From contig VICG01000013.1 of the NCBI GenBank assembly GCA_008692225.1, positions 1,917,001 through 1,981,000 on the forward strand: a DNA stretch of 64,000 nt, written 5' to 3'. The notes under the pieces were generated by a model, which saw only the letters and a list, made by a program, of their open reading frames with translations, was not told the origin of the DNA and ran no database searches. This stretch comes from Monilinia fructicola. Taxonomy: Eukaryota > Ascomycota > Leotiomycetes > Helotiales > Sclerotiniaceae. The translations under genes and the position numbers were made by a program. Each line of letters starts with the position of its first letter. The first letter of the stretch is position 1. Positions 34,856-45,655 of this stretch are shown one piece after another.

Positions 34856-37800
34856 GATGGTTGGATTCGTTTTGTGTTGAGTTTGGTGGTTTGATTATCG
34901 CTACTTGAATTTAATTGTCATTTACCATTCTTCGTTTGCAAGATTGATGATCTCGATGTGAAAGACGTGAGACTTTCAGACGATGTCGGTTCGATAGTTC
35001 ATGGACCAGCAGAAATAGTCACTCATATCGGCAAAACGAGTTTGTAATCTTGGTCTCGAGGGCAGCGTGCTTGGGAATCATTCTGGAATACTTACGTCCT
35101 ACTTTCCTTCACGTGGTTCGAATCTCGCTCATCATCAACCTCATCGTGATGATCTAAGGTCAGGATAGATATCTCGTTTTGGGATTCAAGCACGATCATT
35201 GCAAGTTTCTATCCTCATATATAATCTGGATCTACACATTTCCCCCCGTGTACATCTTCCACAAACCAACCAAGCGTCTTTATGAGCAGTATTCTATCAC
35301 CATCTCTCAACATGAGTCGAAATGAACAGCATATCCGTACAGCCCCCAAATGAACATTTTCCTCAGTACATCTCACCCATCCCAAAATCCCATCTACATC
35401 TCTCTTCAATTCCCCTTTCCTCATCCACAGGATCTTACATAATCCTCACCACATGTCTTTTATTGCTCTGGGTTATAATTGGTGCGTTGCATCCTTAGGC
35501 GCAATGAGCCATTATGAGTCATTTTGGCCCATTGTCACGTGAGATACCGAGACTGTTCGGAGCACCGGAGTAAAGTTTCGGTACGGTTACCGCTGGACTG
35601 AGCGTTTCGTTCATAGGCAAATGGAAGAAAGGTTGCAATGGATCTCTATGTTGAGGTACTGAGCATGACTGTATTTTCTTTCTATTATCTTCTTTTTGAC
35701 TTATGGGCAGAGGTGCAACAATTTTCATAGAGTGCTTGGTTGGGCGGTGCTTTGAGTTGAGTGGTACAGCTGGGCGTGCGCTTTTGCTAGGGGAGAGGGG
35801 AAGTACTGTTGGTTTGGGTGGAAATTGGGCATATATTTGTATGTATGTATGTATGTTTGTTGAGATCTCAATTGAAAAGGTGTGGTGGGATGGTGTTTTG
35901 GTAGGTTGTCATTCTGTTGGAGTTGAAGGGGCTCAGCAGGGGAAGGATGGATGGGAGGTATCTTTTTGGGAAGATGGATGTAATCTTACGGCAGTGATTC
36001 TCATGGGTTAATAGAAGTCTAGTATTCAAAACAGGGCTATTGAATGAGAGCTCAATGGCCAAGAGGTGTTCATGCAATTGAGGTTTGATTCAATCTTTTG
36101 AAGGGGTCTTCTGTATAACGAAAGTACGATATATTCCATAGGTGCGGGCGCATTCACGATTTAGCAAGATTCCTACATTCAAGCTTCGATATTCAGAGTT
36201 AATCCATATGATGATGGCGAGATACTTGAGAGCAATTTAGATAATTCGAGTTTGATATTCAGTATGAACTCGCAGATTCATTTATATGCCTGTGACCCAT
36301 GTCAGGGGATTTGATACCTGCCATAGAGAATACTCATTCTTTATACGTCGTACTAACTAGTTTCCTCTCAACTGTGCCTTCATCTCAGTTACAGTCTTCC
36401 CTCATTCTCGGTATTGTCGATATCTTATAACTTGTCGCATTGCAGCATGTTCTTCTACCACAGCTCGGAGAGGATCATTACTACACTTCCTTATGCACAA
36501 TGAGCAACTTATCTAGTAAATATGATTATGAGGAGAAACCTCTGGCGGATAAGGAGAAGTATTTAAACTGTCAGTTGGAAGAGTATCGAAGAGACAAAAG
36601 ATTCCAGAATAGGGCAGTCTCAAGGCAAGATAGAAGATCGTGCCAGTAAAACAGATCTAGATGTGATAAAGCAATAAGCCGAGACTTGATTGTGAACCTG
36701 CAGATTTTGATTAACATGTATATAATGATAGGGAGGAAATAGGTAGGTGGCTAGATATGGACACTCTGAGAGGTCAAAGTCCAGCAGATGAGGATCTCGA
36801 AAACGATTACCCAAGAGAATGACGAATGAAGGCCATTTTGGAGCTTTTGGACAAAATAAGAGGGTTCCAGGAAGGAATTCGGCGTAGAATGGAGGGAAGA
36901 TTCAGGTATAGTTGAATAGTTTTGGATAAGGGGGTCGGTGGTAAGAGTTGAACTTGTGTTGACTAATAATACTCTGGATGATTATGTCAATTCGGCTTAG
37001 ATTAATGAAGTTGGATGTTCACGATACAATCGTAGTATTCGTAAAACATCTTGAAGACCCTCGCTGAAGATGATACATTGAACTGGCAGAAGCTTTCAAT
37101 CTATACCTGCCTAGTAGGTGTTGCGTAGCCAATAGAGATCTGAACCAAAAGACAAACTTTCCTATATAATCCCAAACAACGTCAAGCTTCCATCGACAAA
37201 CACGCCAAAACGAATATGGTAGAAAATCCGGCACCTTGGTGGTGTAGCGGTAACTACAGGAGTGATATGCCGGAACGCAATAAATCCCTCTTCGTAGGGT
37301 TTTCCTACCGCAGCCCTCTATAGGGGGGTGAGCGGTAGGTTTTTGCCCTTTCATTCTCAGAATTCTTTTGATACCATAACTGCCAGAAATTCGTGGAGTG
37401 TCCCAAGGTTGTTTTCTTCTTTTGTCTTTTGGGGGTGCGTGAAATGCGAAGCGAAATAATTAGTGGGGCCTTTTGGAGATGAGGGGAAGCGAGATGGTGG
37501 ATTTGATTGTTGTTGATTTTTGGCAGCAACGTTTAACCGCCCACTTTGTTTGCTTTCCATCGACTCCTCGAACTTTCTCTTCCGAAGTACTGTTTATATC
37601 ATATATAAAGTTGATTCATTTGTGCATCTTCTAGTGATGGGCTTTTAATATCCTGTCTCCTGGTAAACTATCCCATTAATTTTTGTCATCGAGAGTGCTC
37701 TCTTTTTCGCACGATAGTTATTCTTGGAAACGAAAGACTTTGACGGAGTTTAGATTAGGGAAAAAGTGAAGTATATCATGGTACTCGAGAGTATTGAGAA

Positions 37801-39050
37801 TTTCTGTAGGTCTAGCCTCAATAACTCTCAATGAATTTGATCATTACTCTTAAGTTCTTCCATATCCAACCCTGAGATAATCCTGCTTTTCTTCAGCTGC
37901 CATGCAGAAAATCATACTAGCAGTCCTCGTAGAAATTGAATCCTCTTAGAGGATGTTTTTCTTGGATCGAACGCACCTCTCTTTACGGATCTTGGCAATT
38001 CAAGGGTTGCGAAAGACGCCCAACTCCAGCAGCCAATGATCCTGCTCAGCCTCCCGCGCAGACTCAAGCTTTTTCTCCAGCATCTATATCTTTCGTCACA
38101 TCTCTTCCTTCATTCTCTTTTTTGTTTCTGCTTGAGTCTAAGTATGTATCTCATCATGATATATTTCATTCATGGACTCTCGCTCACTCCCCCTCCCCCT
38201 CCCCCTCTTCCTCTTTCGCGTGTCGAAATTTGCACAATCCCGTTCCGCTTGATCCATTTTGTTCCTCTCTGTTTCTCATAACATTCTCAACTTGATTCTT
38301 GGTCAAATTCCAAACGCGCATACGCCTGAGAAATCTAGCGTATCGTGGATTTTGTCCTCTCTCTCGCTGATCAAAAGCTTCAGCGATTTATCTGCTTCTC
38401 TCTAGGTTTTGTTCTCCCATATCACTCCATCGAACTTTGCTGATGAGAAGATACCGTGCATTGGTGGATTAGAAGTGAGAACTCGATCTGAGGTACTGAA
38501 CTCGCGATTATAGTCATTCGATCTGCCAGCCATGATGCCGTACTGTTGAATTTACGGATGGGTCTTGCGAAATGTGGACGTAGATTACAAGGGAGCAGTC
38601 TCGTCAAGATTGCTTTAGCGCCTTGGATATGCGATTTTTCCAAGTGAGGTTGATATAGTGTCGTGGATATTGCTTACGTATACTTCAGAAATTGGGGATT
38701 TGATCTTTTCGCGTTGGGGAATAGAAAGTTTGGCAGTTTTGACAATTGAAAATCAAAGCTTGATCATATCAGCCATTTTTAAGTATTCGAATAAATCATT
38801 TTGGGAATTGACCCTCGAGTCTGTGAATCATTTGAGGCCCTGAGCCATTGTGTCATTGTGTCGTTGGAAATACGATCTTCTATCCGTATCAGTAGATAGA
38901 TTTCGTACTTGTATTGGATTGGCATCAGAAATATGACTGTGATATTCGCCCAGTGTCAGCAATGATATAATACCAAGACTACAGTTTTTCAAGTTGTGAA
39001 AAGTCATTGGGCCTTTCTCAATCCCTTCTCCATCGGCCTAGCACAGCCTT
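34856..39050. other. 4.2-kb AT-rich region, no gene supported
   Basis: Several frames of 60-120 residues occur, none with recognisable content. One at 36500-36649 would give a 49-residue charged peptide starting MSNLSSKYDYEEKP; I cannot support it further. Simple repeats include GTATG units near 35840 and a CCCCCT run near 38187-38206. Confidence 0.5.
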
Positions 39051-39993
39051 TCACTTCTCATCTTTCATTACTGCCACATACTGCGTCTTAACATTCATAC
39101 TATCCATAACACTTCTCCCTACATGAGAATTTGTAGACTTGGGAATACCTGACGGATCAGAAGACATCATGGTATTTTCAATGAGACTCGATTTTGATGG
39201 GTCAATATAGCCCAAAGTTTCCGCTCGAAATCTGTGCTGCAATAGGTGCTCTGGCAGGGAGAATGGGATTGGTAGGGGAGTGTGATGGGCTCGGTGCCTG
39301 GGGAATGAGTTTGATAGATGAGACGGCTGGCGAGTTTGATTCTGGATATGGGTGAGTAGTGAGGTAATGGGAGGGAGGAAGTTTGATGTCGCGGATTGGA
39401 GCTCAGGAGTGCGGATGCACGTGTTTGGGTTTCGGTTTGTATTGGCTGGTGATGACGATGATGATAGCGACGCCGATGCCTTACGAGGGGGATGGATGCA
39501 TCTCCCCCTTGGTCGTGCTTTGGACACCGAAGTCTTCATGTGCTCCGATGATACATTCGAAATATCTGTCTTTCTATGTTCTAGAGTGGGAAGTGAAACA
39601 CTCGGAGATAGAGTTGTTCTTTTCAAACCTCCCTGTACTTCCTGAAATTGAAAACTCCTCCCCTTCGGAGCTTTACTCTTATTCTTCCTGACTCCCAACT
39701 TAGACTTCAAGGAAGTTGTAATTGGAACCGATTCCTCCACCCCACCGATACTGAAGATATTCTCGAAGCTTCTGCAATAGCATGTTTGGAAAGTATGTCC
39801 ACAACCTTGAGTTGGTCGACCTGGCTTGCGTACTAGCACCATTAATCTATCAGAGTGTTTGCATGATGTTGCTCTGTGTCCTCTGATACATGGCTCGCTG
39901 TAGCATTATTAGTTATAGTATCGATGAGCTATTATGGGCAGAGAAAGCTGAAGATGGTTACCAAGAGTATTTTTGCTCGTTGATGATTGGCAT
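39051..39993 (-). CDS. copper-fist transcription factor
   Basis: Copper-responsive DNA-binding regulator (family of Ace1, Mac1, Cuf1, GRISEA). Exon 1 is only 32 nt (39993-39962, MPIINEQKYS plus TG) and is joined over a 64-nt intron (39961-39898) to exon 2 (39897-39051); the total is 292 codons plus stop. The joined N-terminus carries the complete copper fist: C-x2-C (CEPC), IRGHRATSCKH (C-x8-C-x-H with its last Cys and His) and the minor-groove motif RKPGRP, followed by GCGHTFQTCYC. The remainder is Ser/Pro-rich with no other domain. The DNA-binding part is certain; whether it activates uptake genes on copper starvation (Mac1/Cuf1-like) or detoxification genes on excess (Ace1-like) is not shown, but the neighbouring copper-transporter gene favours the former. 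Confidence 0.93.
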
Positions 39994-41309
39994 ATTGATC
40001 AGAAAGGTCAGTCCCCTAGGTTTCTAGCCAAGCTGTACCTACGATCATTTAAGTAATGCCTTTGATTTCAAAATGAGGTTCACAAGTATCCAGTATTGTG
40101 AAATGCTAATCGCCCTTTCCAAAGATATATCGCTTTAACCCCTATATGCCAGTGAAAAAGATAAGCGCAGATATTGTAGATAAGTAGCTGTCAGCCCCAA
40201 ACCATATCGCTCTGACTTTTCTTCCGAGATGCAGGTATATTCAATTATAGAATCCCTCCTTTGTGCCCCAGCATCCGCTGGAAATCATATGCAGACGGCT
40301 GCCCAACAATCAGCTGAAAACCTTCTCGATGCCCTCGCAAGTCAATATACCCACTTTATTCTTTTGATCCCTATATATTGATATCAATCAATTGACTTGA
40401 CCAAAGTATCTATACGGCTTATATACCTGCGCAGCGTATGTACATCAGATGCATGGTCGCCAGGATGATATTGGGGATGAGCACATTAGCGCCACTTGAT
40501 GCGCTGTTTTGAGCAAATTTTGCTCGATTGGGGAATTTTATGATTGGCATATACATTTTGAATAGAAAAGAGTGACACTGCGTATGAGACTTGACGCTAC
40601 TGTGAATGATTATCGTATGGTTGTTGGAGAATGAATGTGAGGTGCGGAGGACCAGAAACGCGGCGTGGAGCTTCGAGTAATCGATCTGGGTGCTTATTAA
40701 CAAGTTTGCTTTTTGTGATGTGCTAATGTTCAAAAGTGCGAGGATCAATATAAAGCCAACTAAATGGTGAAATACATTCTTTTGCAGTTCAAGTTTAGAT
40801 TGGTAGAAGTATGGTGATTCCCGTCATGGAGACAACTGTGTGAGAGGTTTGGTTCCAGTAATTCGAGACAAGTTTACCCAACCTTGCTGTAGCCTGAATC
40901 ATATTCATCCATTTCTGCAGCTCGTATGTATACCTAGCTGCAGGAAGCCCCGCATCGAAGGTGTGTGAAATGAACAAAAACTATTCCCTATGGGTCCTGA
41001 TATTGGTCTCGTCACTATGAACTTCCAGAGCGCATTTGAGCGGGTTCATCACCAGCCATTCCAACTCAGCTTCCTCTTGAAGGTTCGAAACATCACACCA
41101 CTCTTCTACTTGCGAAGCTGATATAATCGGCTGTATGTAAAAATGCATTCATTCGTATTGCGCATATTTGAGCACAATCTCTCGAGGTACATGAGAACAC
41201 GATAGAATAGATGAAAACCAATGTCTCGCAGATATTTGCCCTTTATCTTCTTCGATAATTCTAGCTTTCCATAGTTCGACCATCAATTTTACAGCTCCTG
41301 AAATTGAAT
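39994..41309. promoter_or_regulatory. shared upstream region of copper regulator and copper transporter
   Basis: This 1.3-kb interval separates the two head-to-head copper genes. Small frames in it have no domain character. At 40511-40525 it contains the inverted pair GAGCAAA-T-TTTGCTC described separately. A bidirectional promoter is inferred, not shown. Confidence 0.6.
40511..40525. promoter_or_regulatory. inverted copper-response-element pair (GAGCAAA/TTTGCTC)
   Basis: Two heptamers, GAGCAAA and its reverse complement TTTGCTC, face each other with a single T between. TTTGCTC(A) is the site bound by the yeast copper regulator Mac1, which needs paired sites in CTR promoters. The pair lies 518 bases upstream of the copper-fist gene and 785 bases upstream of the CTR gene. 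Binding by this factor is inference. Confidence 0.6.
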
Positions 41310-42024
41310 ATGAATATGAACATGGATACAGCAATGACATCCTCAAACCTATCATCAAGCACTGCAGCACTCCCAATGTCGAACACCTCGTGCAAGATGT
41401 CCGTAAGTTCTGCTTCCCGTATCTTTTCAACATTTCAGCACTATCACTACACCAATCCGAATAGTCTAACACTCCCTCCCATTAAAGATGCTCCTCAACT
41501 GGCAAACCCTTGATACCTGCTACCTATCCTCGACGGTGCACATCCGAACCTCCATTCATTTCACTCTCATCTGTCTATTCTCCTTCCTGCTCCCCATCAT
41601 GCTCGAGATCATCCGTCGTTACCAACGAATATATGATCGTTATTTACGAGCGAAGCGAGTTCATCATCTTCAAAATGCACGTGAACCTGATCCTATGGAT
41701 GAGATATCCGAGAAACTTCTCGGAGGGCCGAGTTTTGAACGCACCAATTGGGATTTCAGGGTGGTTTTAGAGCAGGCGTTGAGAGCGGGACTTCATTTAG
41801 TACAATTTGCGCTGAGTTATTGTGTGATGATGATGTGGATGTATAGTAATGGTGAGTTTATTTCGAGGGTGGTTCTTTTGGAGAAGGAATGGCATGGATT
41901 GGAATGAAATATGAGATGCTGACAGATGGTAGGGTATATCTTGATATGTATTTTATTAGGTGCTATGACTGGGTTTGCTCTGTTTACGAGAGATACATTG
42001 GCTATTTTGATACAGGAATCGTGA
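41310..42024 (+). CDS. CTR-family high-affinity copper transporter (CTR3-like)
   Basis: Trimeric Cu(I) importer of the plasma membrane or vacuole, 182 residues. Exons 41310-41402, 41488-41851 and 41933-42024 join in frame. The N-terminus has Met pairs (MNMNMD), then CKMSMLLNWQTLDTCYLSS, very like the CTR3/Ctr4 segment before TM1. TM1 is FTLICLFSFLLPIMLEIIRR. TM2 carries the Met filter (MMMWMYSNG), and TM3 the GxxxG packing motif (LLGAMTGFALFTRD). A short basic loop lies between TM1 and TM2, as usual. The start at 41310 is the first ATG of the frame; the second Met is only two codons on. It lies head to head with the copper-fist gene, which suggests direct control of this transporter by that factor. 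Confidence 0.93.
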
Positions 42025-42583
42025 GTTGATTTTCAACCCATTGAGTTGTTGATCTTTTGACATTAAAAACTTAGCCGCAGGGACACCGATGAAAGGGAGC
42101 AAACCTGCTGCTAGTACGAGATGAACAACATTGCATGGGGTCAAACTTTTGACATGTGTCAGATGCCTTGGGCCGAAAAACAAGGGAAAATGAAGCGATA
42201 TCCATTTGATATATTAAGTGCATGCAAGCTTTCAGCTGTACATAATCTTTTGAAGTTATGTGAATCTACTCTGCCGATGCTTAAGAATGTGTAGTGACCG
42301 GAATATTCAAATCTATTCAAAATGTTAATGTCAAAACAAACACCAGTTCCGGCACCTCTTCTACAGGTGACAAATGATCATTATGGCGGGATTTTAAAAC
42401 GCATAGCGAGATTGTCGGTTTTCATTCCCATCAGCACAAGTTCGAGGGCTATCCTCGGAGAGGACTAATAAAAAGTCCAGCATAAATCCCCTGGTTCAAT
42501 TCCACATTCCCACTGCATAATAACGCTAAAAACTCAAAAGTGATATCAAGTAGTGACTTGTTATGTCGTTCATCTTGAATTGA
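42025..42583. other. convergent 3' spacer
   Basis: Separates the 3' ends of the CTR and CCCH genes. No gene seen. Confidence 0.6.
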
Positions 42584-43723
42584 TTAGGAGGCTTCCCCCT
42601 CCTCGTTTGATACAGGTTCGACAATCTGAGTTGCAGCTTCATTGCTATTATTTGTTGCTGCTCCTCCGTATAAGTTGGCCAATCGTTCAGCTTCTTTCTT
42701 CTCGCGTAAGGCTTCGGTCTCTCGTCGCATTCTTTCCATGTTCCATGTCTCATCGTTATCATCATCGCCTTCATCTTCGTCTCCACTGGCCTCCCAATCT
42801 CCCTTCTCGAACATGGCACGTCCAGTAGCTTCCTTGGCAAGTCTGGCTTGTTCTTCACCAGCTTTCTTGTCCAAACGCTCAGCTTTCCACTTTGCGAAAG
42901 TCTCGGGGGTGACCGGCGTCAATGTGCCAGTAAGCTTGTGTCGTTCTGACTCAAGGAAATCTTCCAATGTAAGTGTCTTGAGGGGTGATTTGTCCATGAG
43001 GGCCTTTTCTGCTGCACGCTGTTCTTTGGTTTTGAGGATGAATCTATATTTCAGTGAGTAGGTTTGTATAGTGGTGGAACAAATTGATACTACATACCCA
43101 GGTGGCAATTTGTGCTGGTACATGCACTTGTCCCCTCCGTTCGGGCAAGTCCAAAACCAACCATATTTTCCCTCCTCCACAGCATCGATAAAGAATTTGC
43201 AAACTTTCTCTGTTGTAGTCTTTTGGTTTCCCTTCTTCGATAAAACAACAGAGCGCAATTTTTCTTCGTCCCAGTCGTCTGAAGTCTCCTCTTTTCTTTT
43301 CTCTGCTTCCGCTTCTCGGGGATCTTGCGCAAGATCGATTTTTGTCGTTTTTCGTTCGATATTAAGATCGTGTGAGAATTTACACTTCCTACCCTTTTCA
43401 CAATGACCCTTCTTGTAAAATTGACAGAGAACTGTCTTGGGATCGACACCGAATGGAACTTTTTGTACTTGTACAGGTTTAAATAATTCGGCCGCCTCCT
43501 TCTTTGCTGCCTCTGATGCTGCCTTGTCTCTCTCTCGCTGTTCTTTCTCAGCCTGTCTTCTCTTTTCGTCCGGTGTGCCTCCAGCCTTAAATGAAGTTTG
43601 CATGCGTTCAATTTGCTTCTGCGCTTGGGCTCCCTTCTTATTCTTCATGCCAAAAGTTTTATCTGCCACTGATACCGGTGCCTTCTTCGGCTGGTCCTGA
43701 CCTTTTCCCTTCTTTGGTGGCAT
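42584..43723 (-). CDS. TMA46: CCCH zinc-finger protein, TMA46/ZC3H15 (DFRP1) family
   Basis: Partner of the translation-associated GTPase DRG1/Rbg1, found on ribosomes. The protein starts MPPKKGKGQDQPKKAP with the family's Lys-rich N-terminus. CCCH finger 1 reads CQFYKKGHCEKGRKCKFSH; finger 2 ends CPNGGDKCMYQH. The DFRP segment follows: ALMDKSPLKTLTLEDFLESE. The C-terminus is acidic. An intron of 54 nt (43097-43044, GTATGT...ATATAG) is a multiple of three without a stop; removing it gives PPG-FILK, the expected family sequence, and 361 residues, whereas reading through adds 18 residues. It is divergent from the OST4 gene at 44285. Confidence 0.93.
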   Translation of the reverse strand: MPPKKGKGQDQPKKAPVSVADKTFGMKNKKGAQAQKQIERMQTSFKAGGTPDEKRRQAEKEQRERDKAASEAAKKEAAELFKPVQVQKVPFGVDPKTVLCQFYKKGHCEKGRKCKFSHDLNIERKTTKIDLAQDPREAEAEKRKEETSDDWDEEKLRSVVLSKKGNQKTTTEKVCKFFIDAVEEGKYGWFWTCPNGGDKCMYQHKLPPGYVVSICSTTIQTYSLKYRFILKTKEQRAAEKALMDKSPLKTLTLEDFLESERHKLTGTLTPVTPETFAKWKAERLDKKAGEEQARLAKEATGRAMFEKGDWEASGDEDEGDDDNDETWNMERMRRETEALREKKEAERLANLYGGAATNNSNEAATQIVEPVSNEEGEAS

Positions 43724-44284
43724 CTTGGCGGATTGTAGATGATCAAGAGTTTGTACAGGTGACCGATTCAGTCGATGATAGATTTCTTCCTAGAGTAGAT
43801 CCAATGGTATTGTATCAATATACGGAAAAGACAGTGTTTATATTTCCTAATATGCGACCAAAGAAATATTCGTGATTTTTTTTGGAAAAGTGGTGATGAA
43901 ATCAAAACCATCACTACCAAGGACATGAGATCTTTGGTGGGGTTAAAATTCAATGGGGACTTAAGCGAAAAAGGCTAAGCAGGGACAGGGAAGCTTTGAC
44001 GATGGGATCCATCAAGCTGGCCTTACAGGAAAGCCTCGAAGCTGTTGCGCGACCACTTCGATTATTAAATCAACAACATCATACAAAATCAAATCTGATG
44101 CAATTGACTTAGATAACAAAGCTTCGCGGTATGTGCATTTTTGGAATCTTGAATATCGGTGAAATTGAAAGGAATTCTAACAGTTCTTTAGTCTACTCAT
44201 TAAATCTCTTTCAAAAGACCTTACGTGGCCTCCTCTCCAAAACCTTCTTCGAATTGAACGAAATTCACAGCGCAAACATACAAG
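43724..44284. promoter_or_regulatory. divergent promoter region of TMA46 and OST4
   Basis: A 561-base interval between two genes transcribed away from each other; no gene seen in it. Confidence 0.5.
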
Positions 44285-44461
44285 ATGATTTCCGACAATG
44301 AACTCTACCGACTTGCGATCTTCCTTGGCTCAGCTGCAATGCTCTTGATCGTCATTTACCACATTCTCGAAGTCAACGCGGTAGAAGAGCCTAAGTCAAA
44401 CAGCAAACTTAGCTCCGCTTCCACATCTGAAGACAGCAAGGCAAACGTGGCGAGCGGATGA
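44285..44461 (+). CDS. OST4: OST4, mini-subunit of the oligosaccharyltransferase complex
   Basis: A 58-residue protein. Ost4 is a single-span ER membrane peptide that holds Stt3 and Ost3/6 together in the N-glycosylation complex. The start MISDNELYRLAIFLGSAAML continues with LIVIYHILEVNA, the complete conserved membrane helix. It is followed by a hydrophilic Ser/Lys-rich tail of about 26 residues, so the protein is longer than the 36-residue yeast form. No intron is seen. The start is fixed by the conserved MIS(D) opening. Confidence 0.93.
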   Translation: MISDNELYRLAIFLGSAAMLLIVIYHILEVNAVEEPKSNSKLSSASTSEDSKANVASG

Positions 44462-45655
44462 GTTGGGAATGCAGTCTAGGTGTGGCGAGTATGACGACTT
44501 ATTATCATATGGAGGAAGATATGTGATTGATAGTAAAAAGTCTGGCCAGAAAGGTCATCTCTGTGCAACATAATTCTGAAACAGTTCTACAACTTCCTGG
44601 TCATTTGAAAATTCTGGAGTTTGAAGGTTGGGAGACAGGACAGATATTGCTGGGAAGTTATGCGGAACCCATCTCGTCATTCCATTTAATATTATGATAC
44701 CTCTGGAGCCAGCATATCGATCTTACTCGCCCCATGCTTGTGCTGAATCGCAATCTCGGGCACCGTATTATATGAATGTTGAAACATGGATTGCGAATCA
44801 ATGTAATGATTGGGGGGTTCAGTCGATCGAGCAGGTCATCTATCTAAATGGCGATTTGAGATCGGTAGAGAGCATCCATCGGATAGTGTGGTAATCCGAC
44901 CAAAGCATTCCCAATATCCTTGTCTTATGGTCGCCGTGAATGTGTGGTCATTGTGAATTTGCTACCTGTCTATTGGTGACGAACCTCGTGCCTTGTTAGA
45001 AAAGATGTTATTAACTACGACTGATCCCAAATCATACATGGAATGAAACAACCTTGGACGCTCATGCAATGGAACTCGCCAGCTCATTCCCAAACTAGGG
45101 TACTTGAGCTATGCCTAATTTGGCTAGCATGTCATGTGCTCAAAGTAATGATGACTCAAATTTAGCTTAGCGTCAAATTTTGTCGCGGGTCTTGTTTGCC
45201 TTTTAGACTAAACTCAGCCTCCTTCCCAACTCCTTCCCAACTCCTTTCAAAACCATCAAGGAACAAACAAACAAACAAACAACTTCGACACCATCCATCA
45301 ACACATCGAAACTTCAACTCCCCATCTCCATTCCTTCATAAGATCTTCCATTAACAAACTCTTCAAACAAGCCAACTATTTTTCTTCTGCGACTCCAACC
45401 AATCTTGGTAATCGCAAGTATCTTTGCCACTACAATATTACTTTCAGGCGCGTCTTCAGCCAAAGCCTGATTCCTCACAGAACGCATCACAGCGCATCAA
45501 AATCTACAGTCAGCTAGCCTCTTTCCCATCCATATCATCTTCGAAAGCGATTGATCAACCTATACTCGGTCAATATTTTTTCGTGTTATCTGAACCTAAC
45601 GTTACGAACCATATCCAGCCCACTTTCCCTTTTATCTAAAAAACCCAACTTTACA
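44462..45655. other. spacer and leader of the Yra1-like gene
   Basis: No gene seen. A short AAAC tandem repeat lies near 45263-45281, inside a pyrimidine/adenine-rich stretch that is probably the 5' leader of the next gene. Confidence 0.5.

Noticed and set aside
37231..37320. tRNA-like A box (TGGTGTAGCGG) with nearby stem-like sequence
   Set aside because: No B box or T loop at a proper distance and no acceptor stem; a single A-box match is common by chance.
39352..39836. plus-strand frames over the copper-fist gene
   Set aside because: Antisense to a confirmed coding sequence with a complete copper-fist domain.
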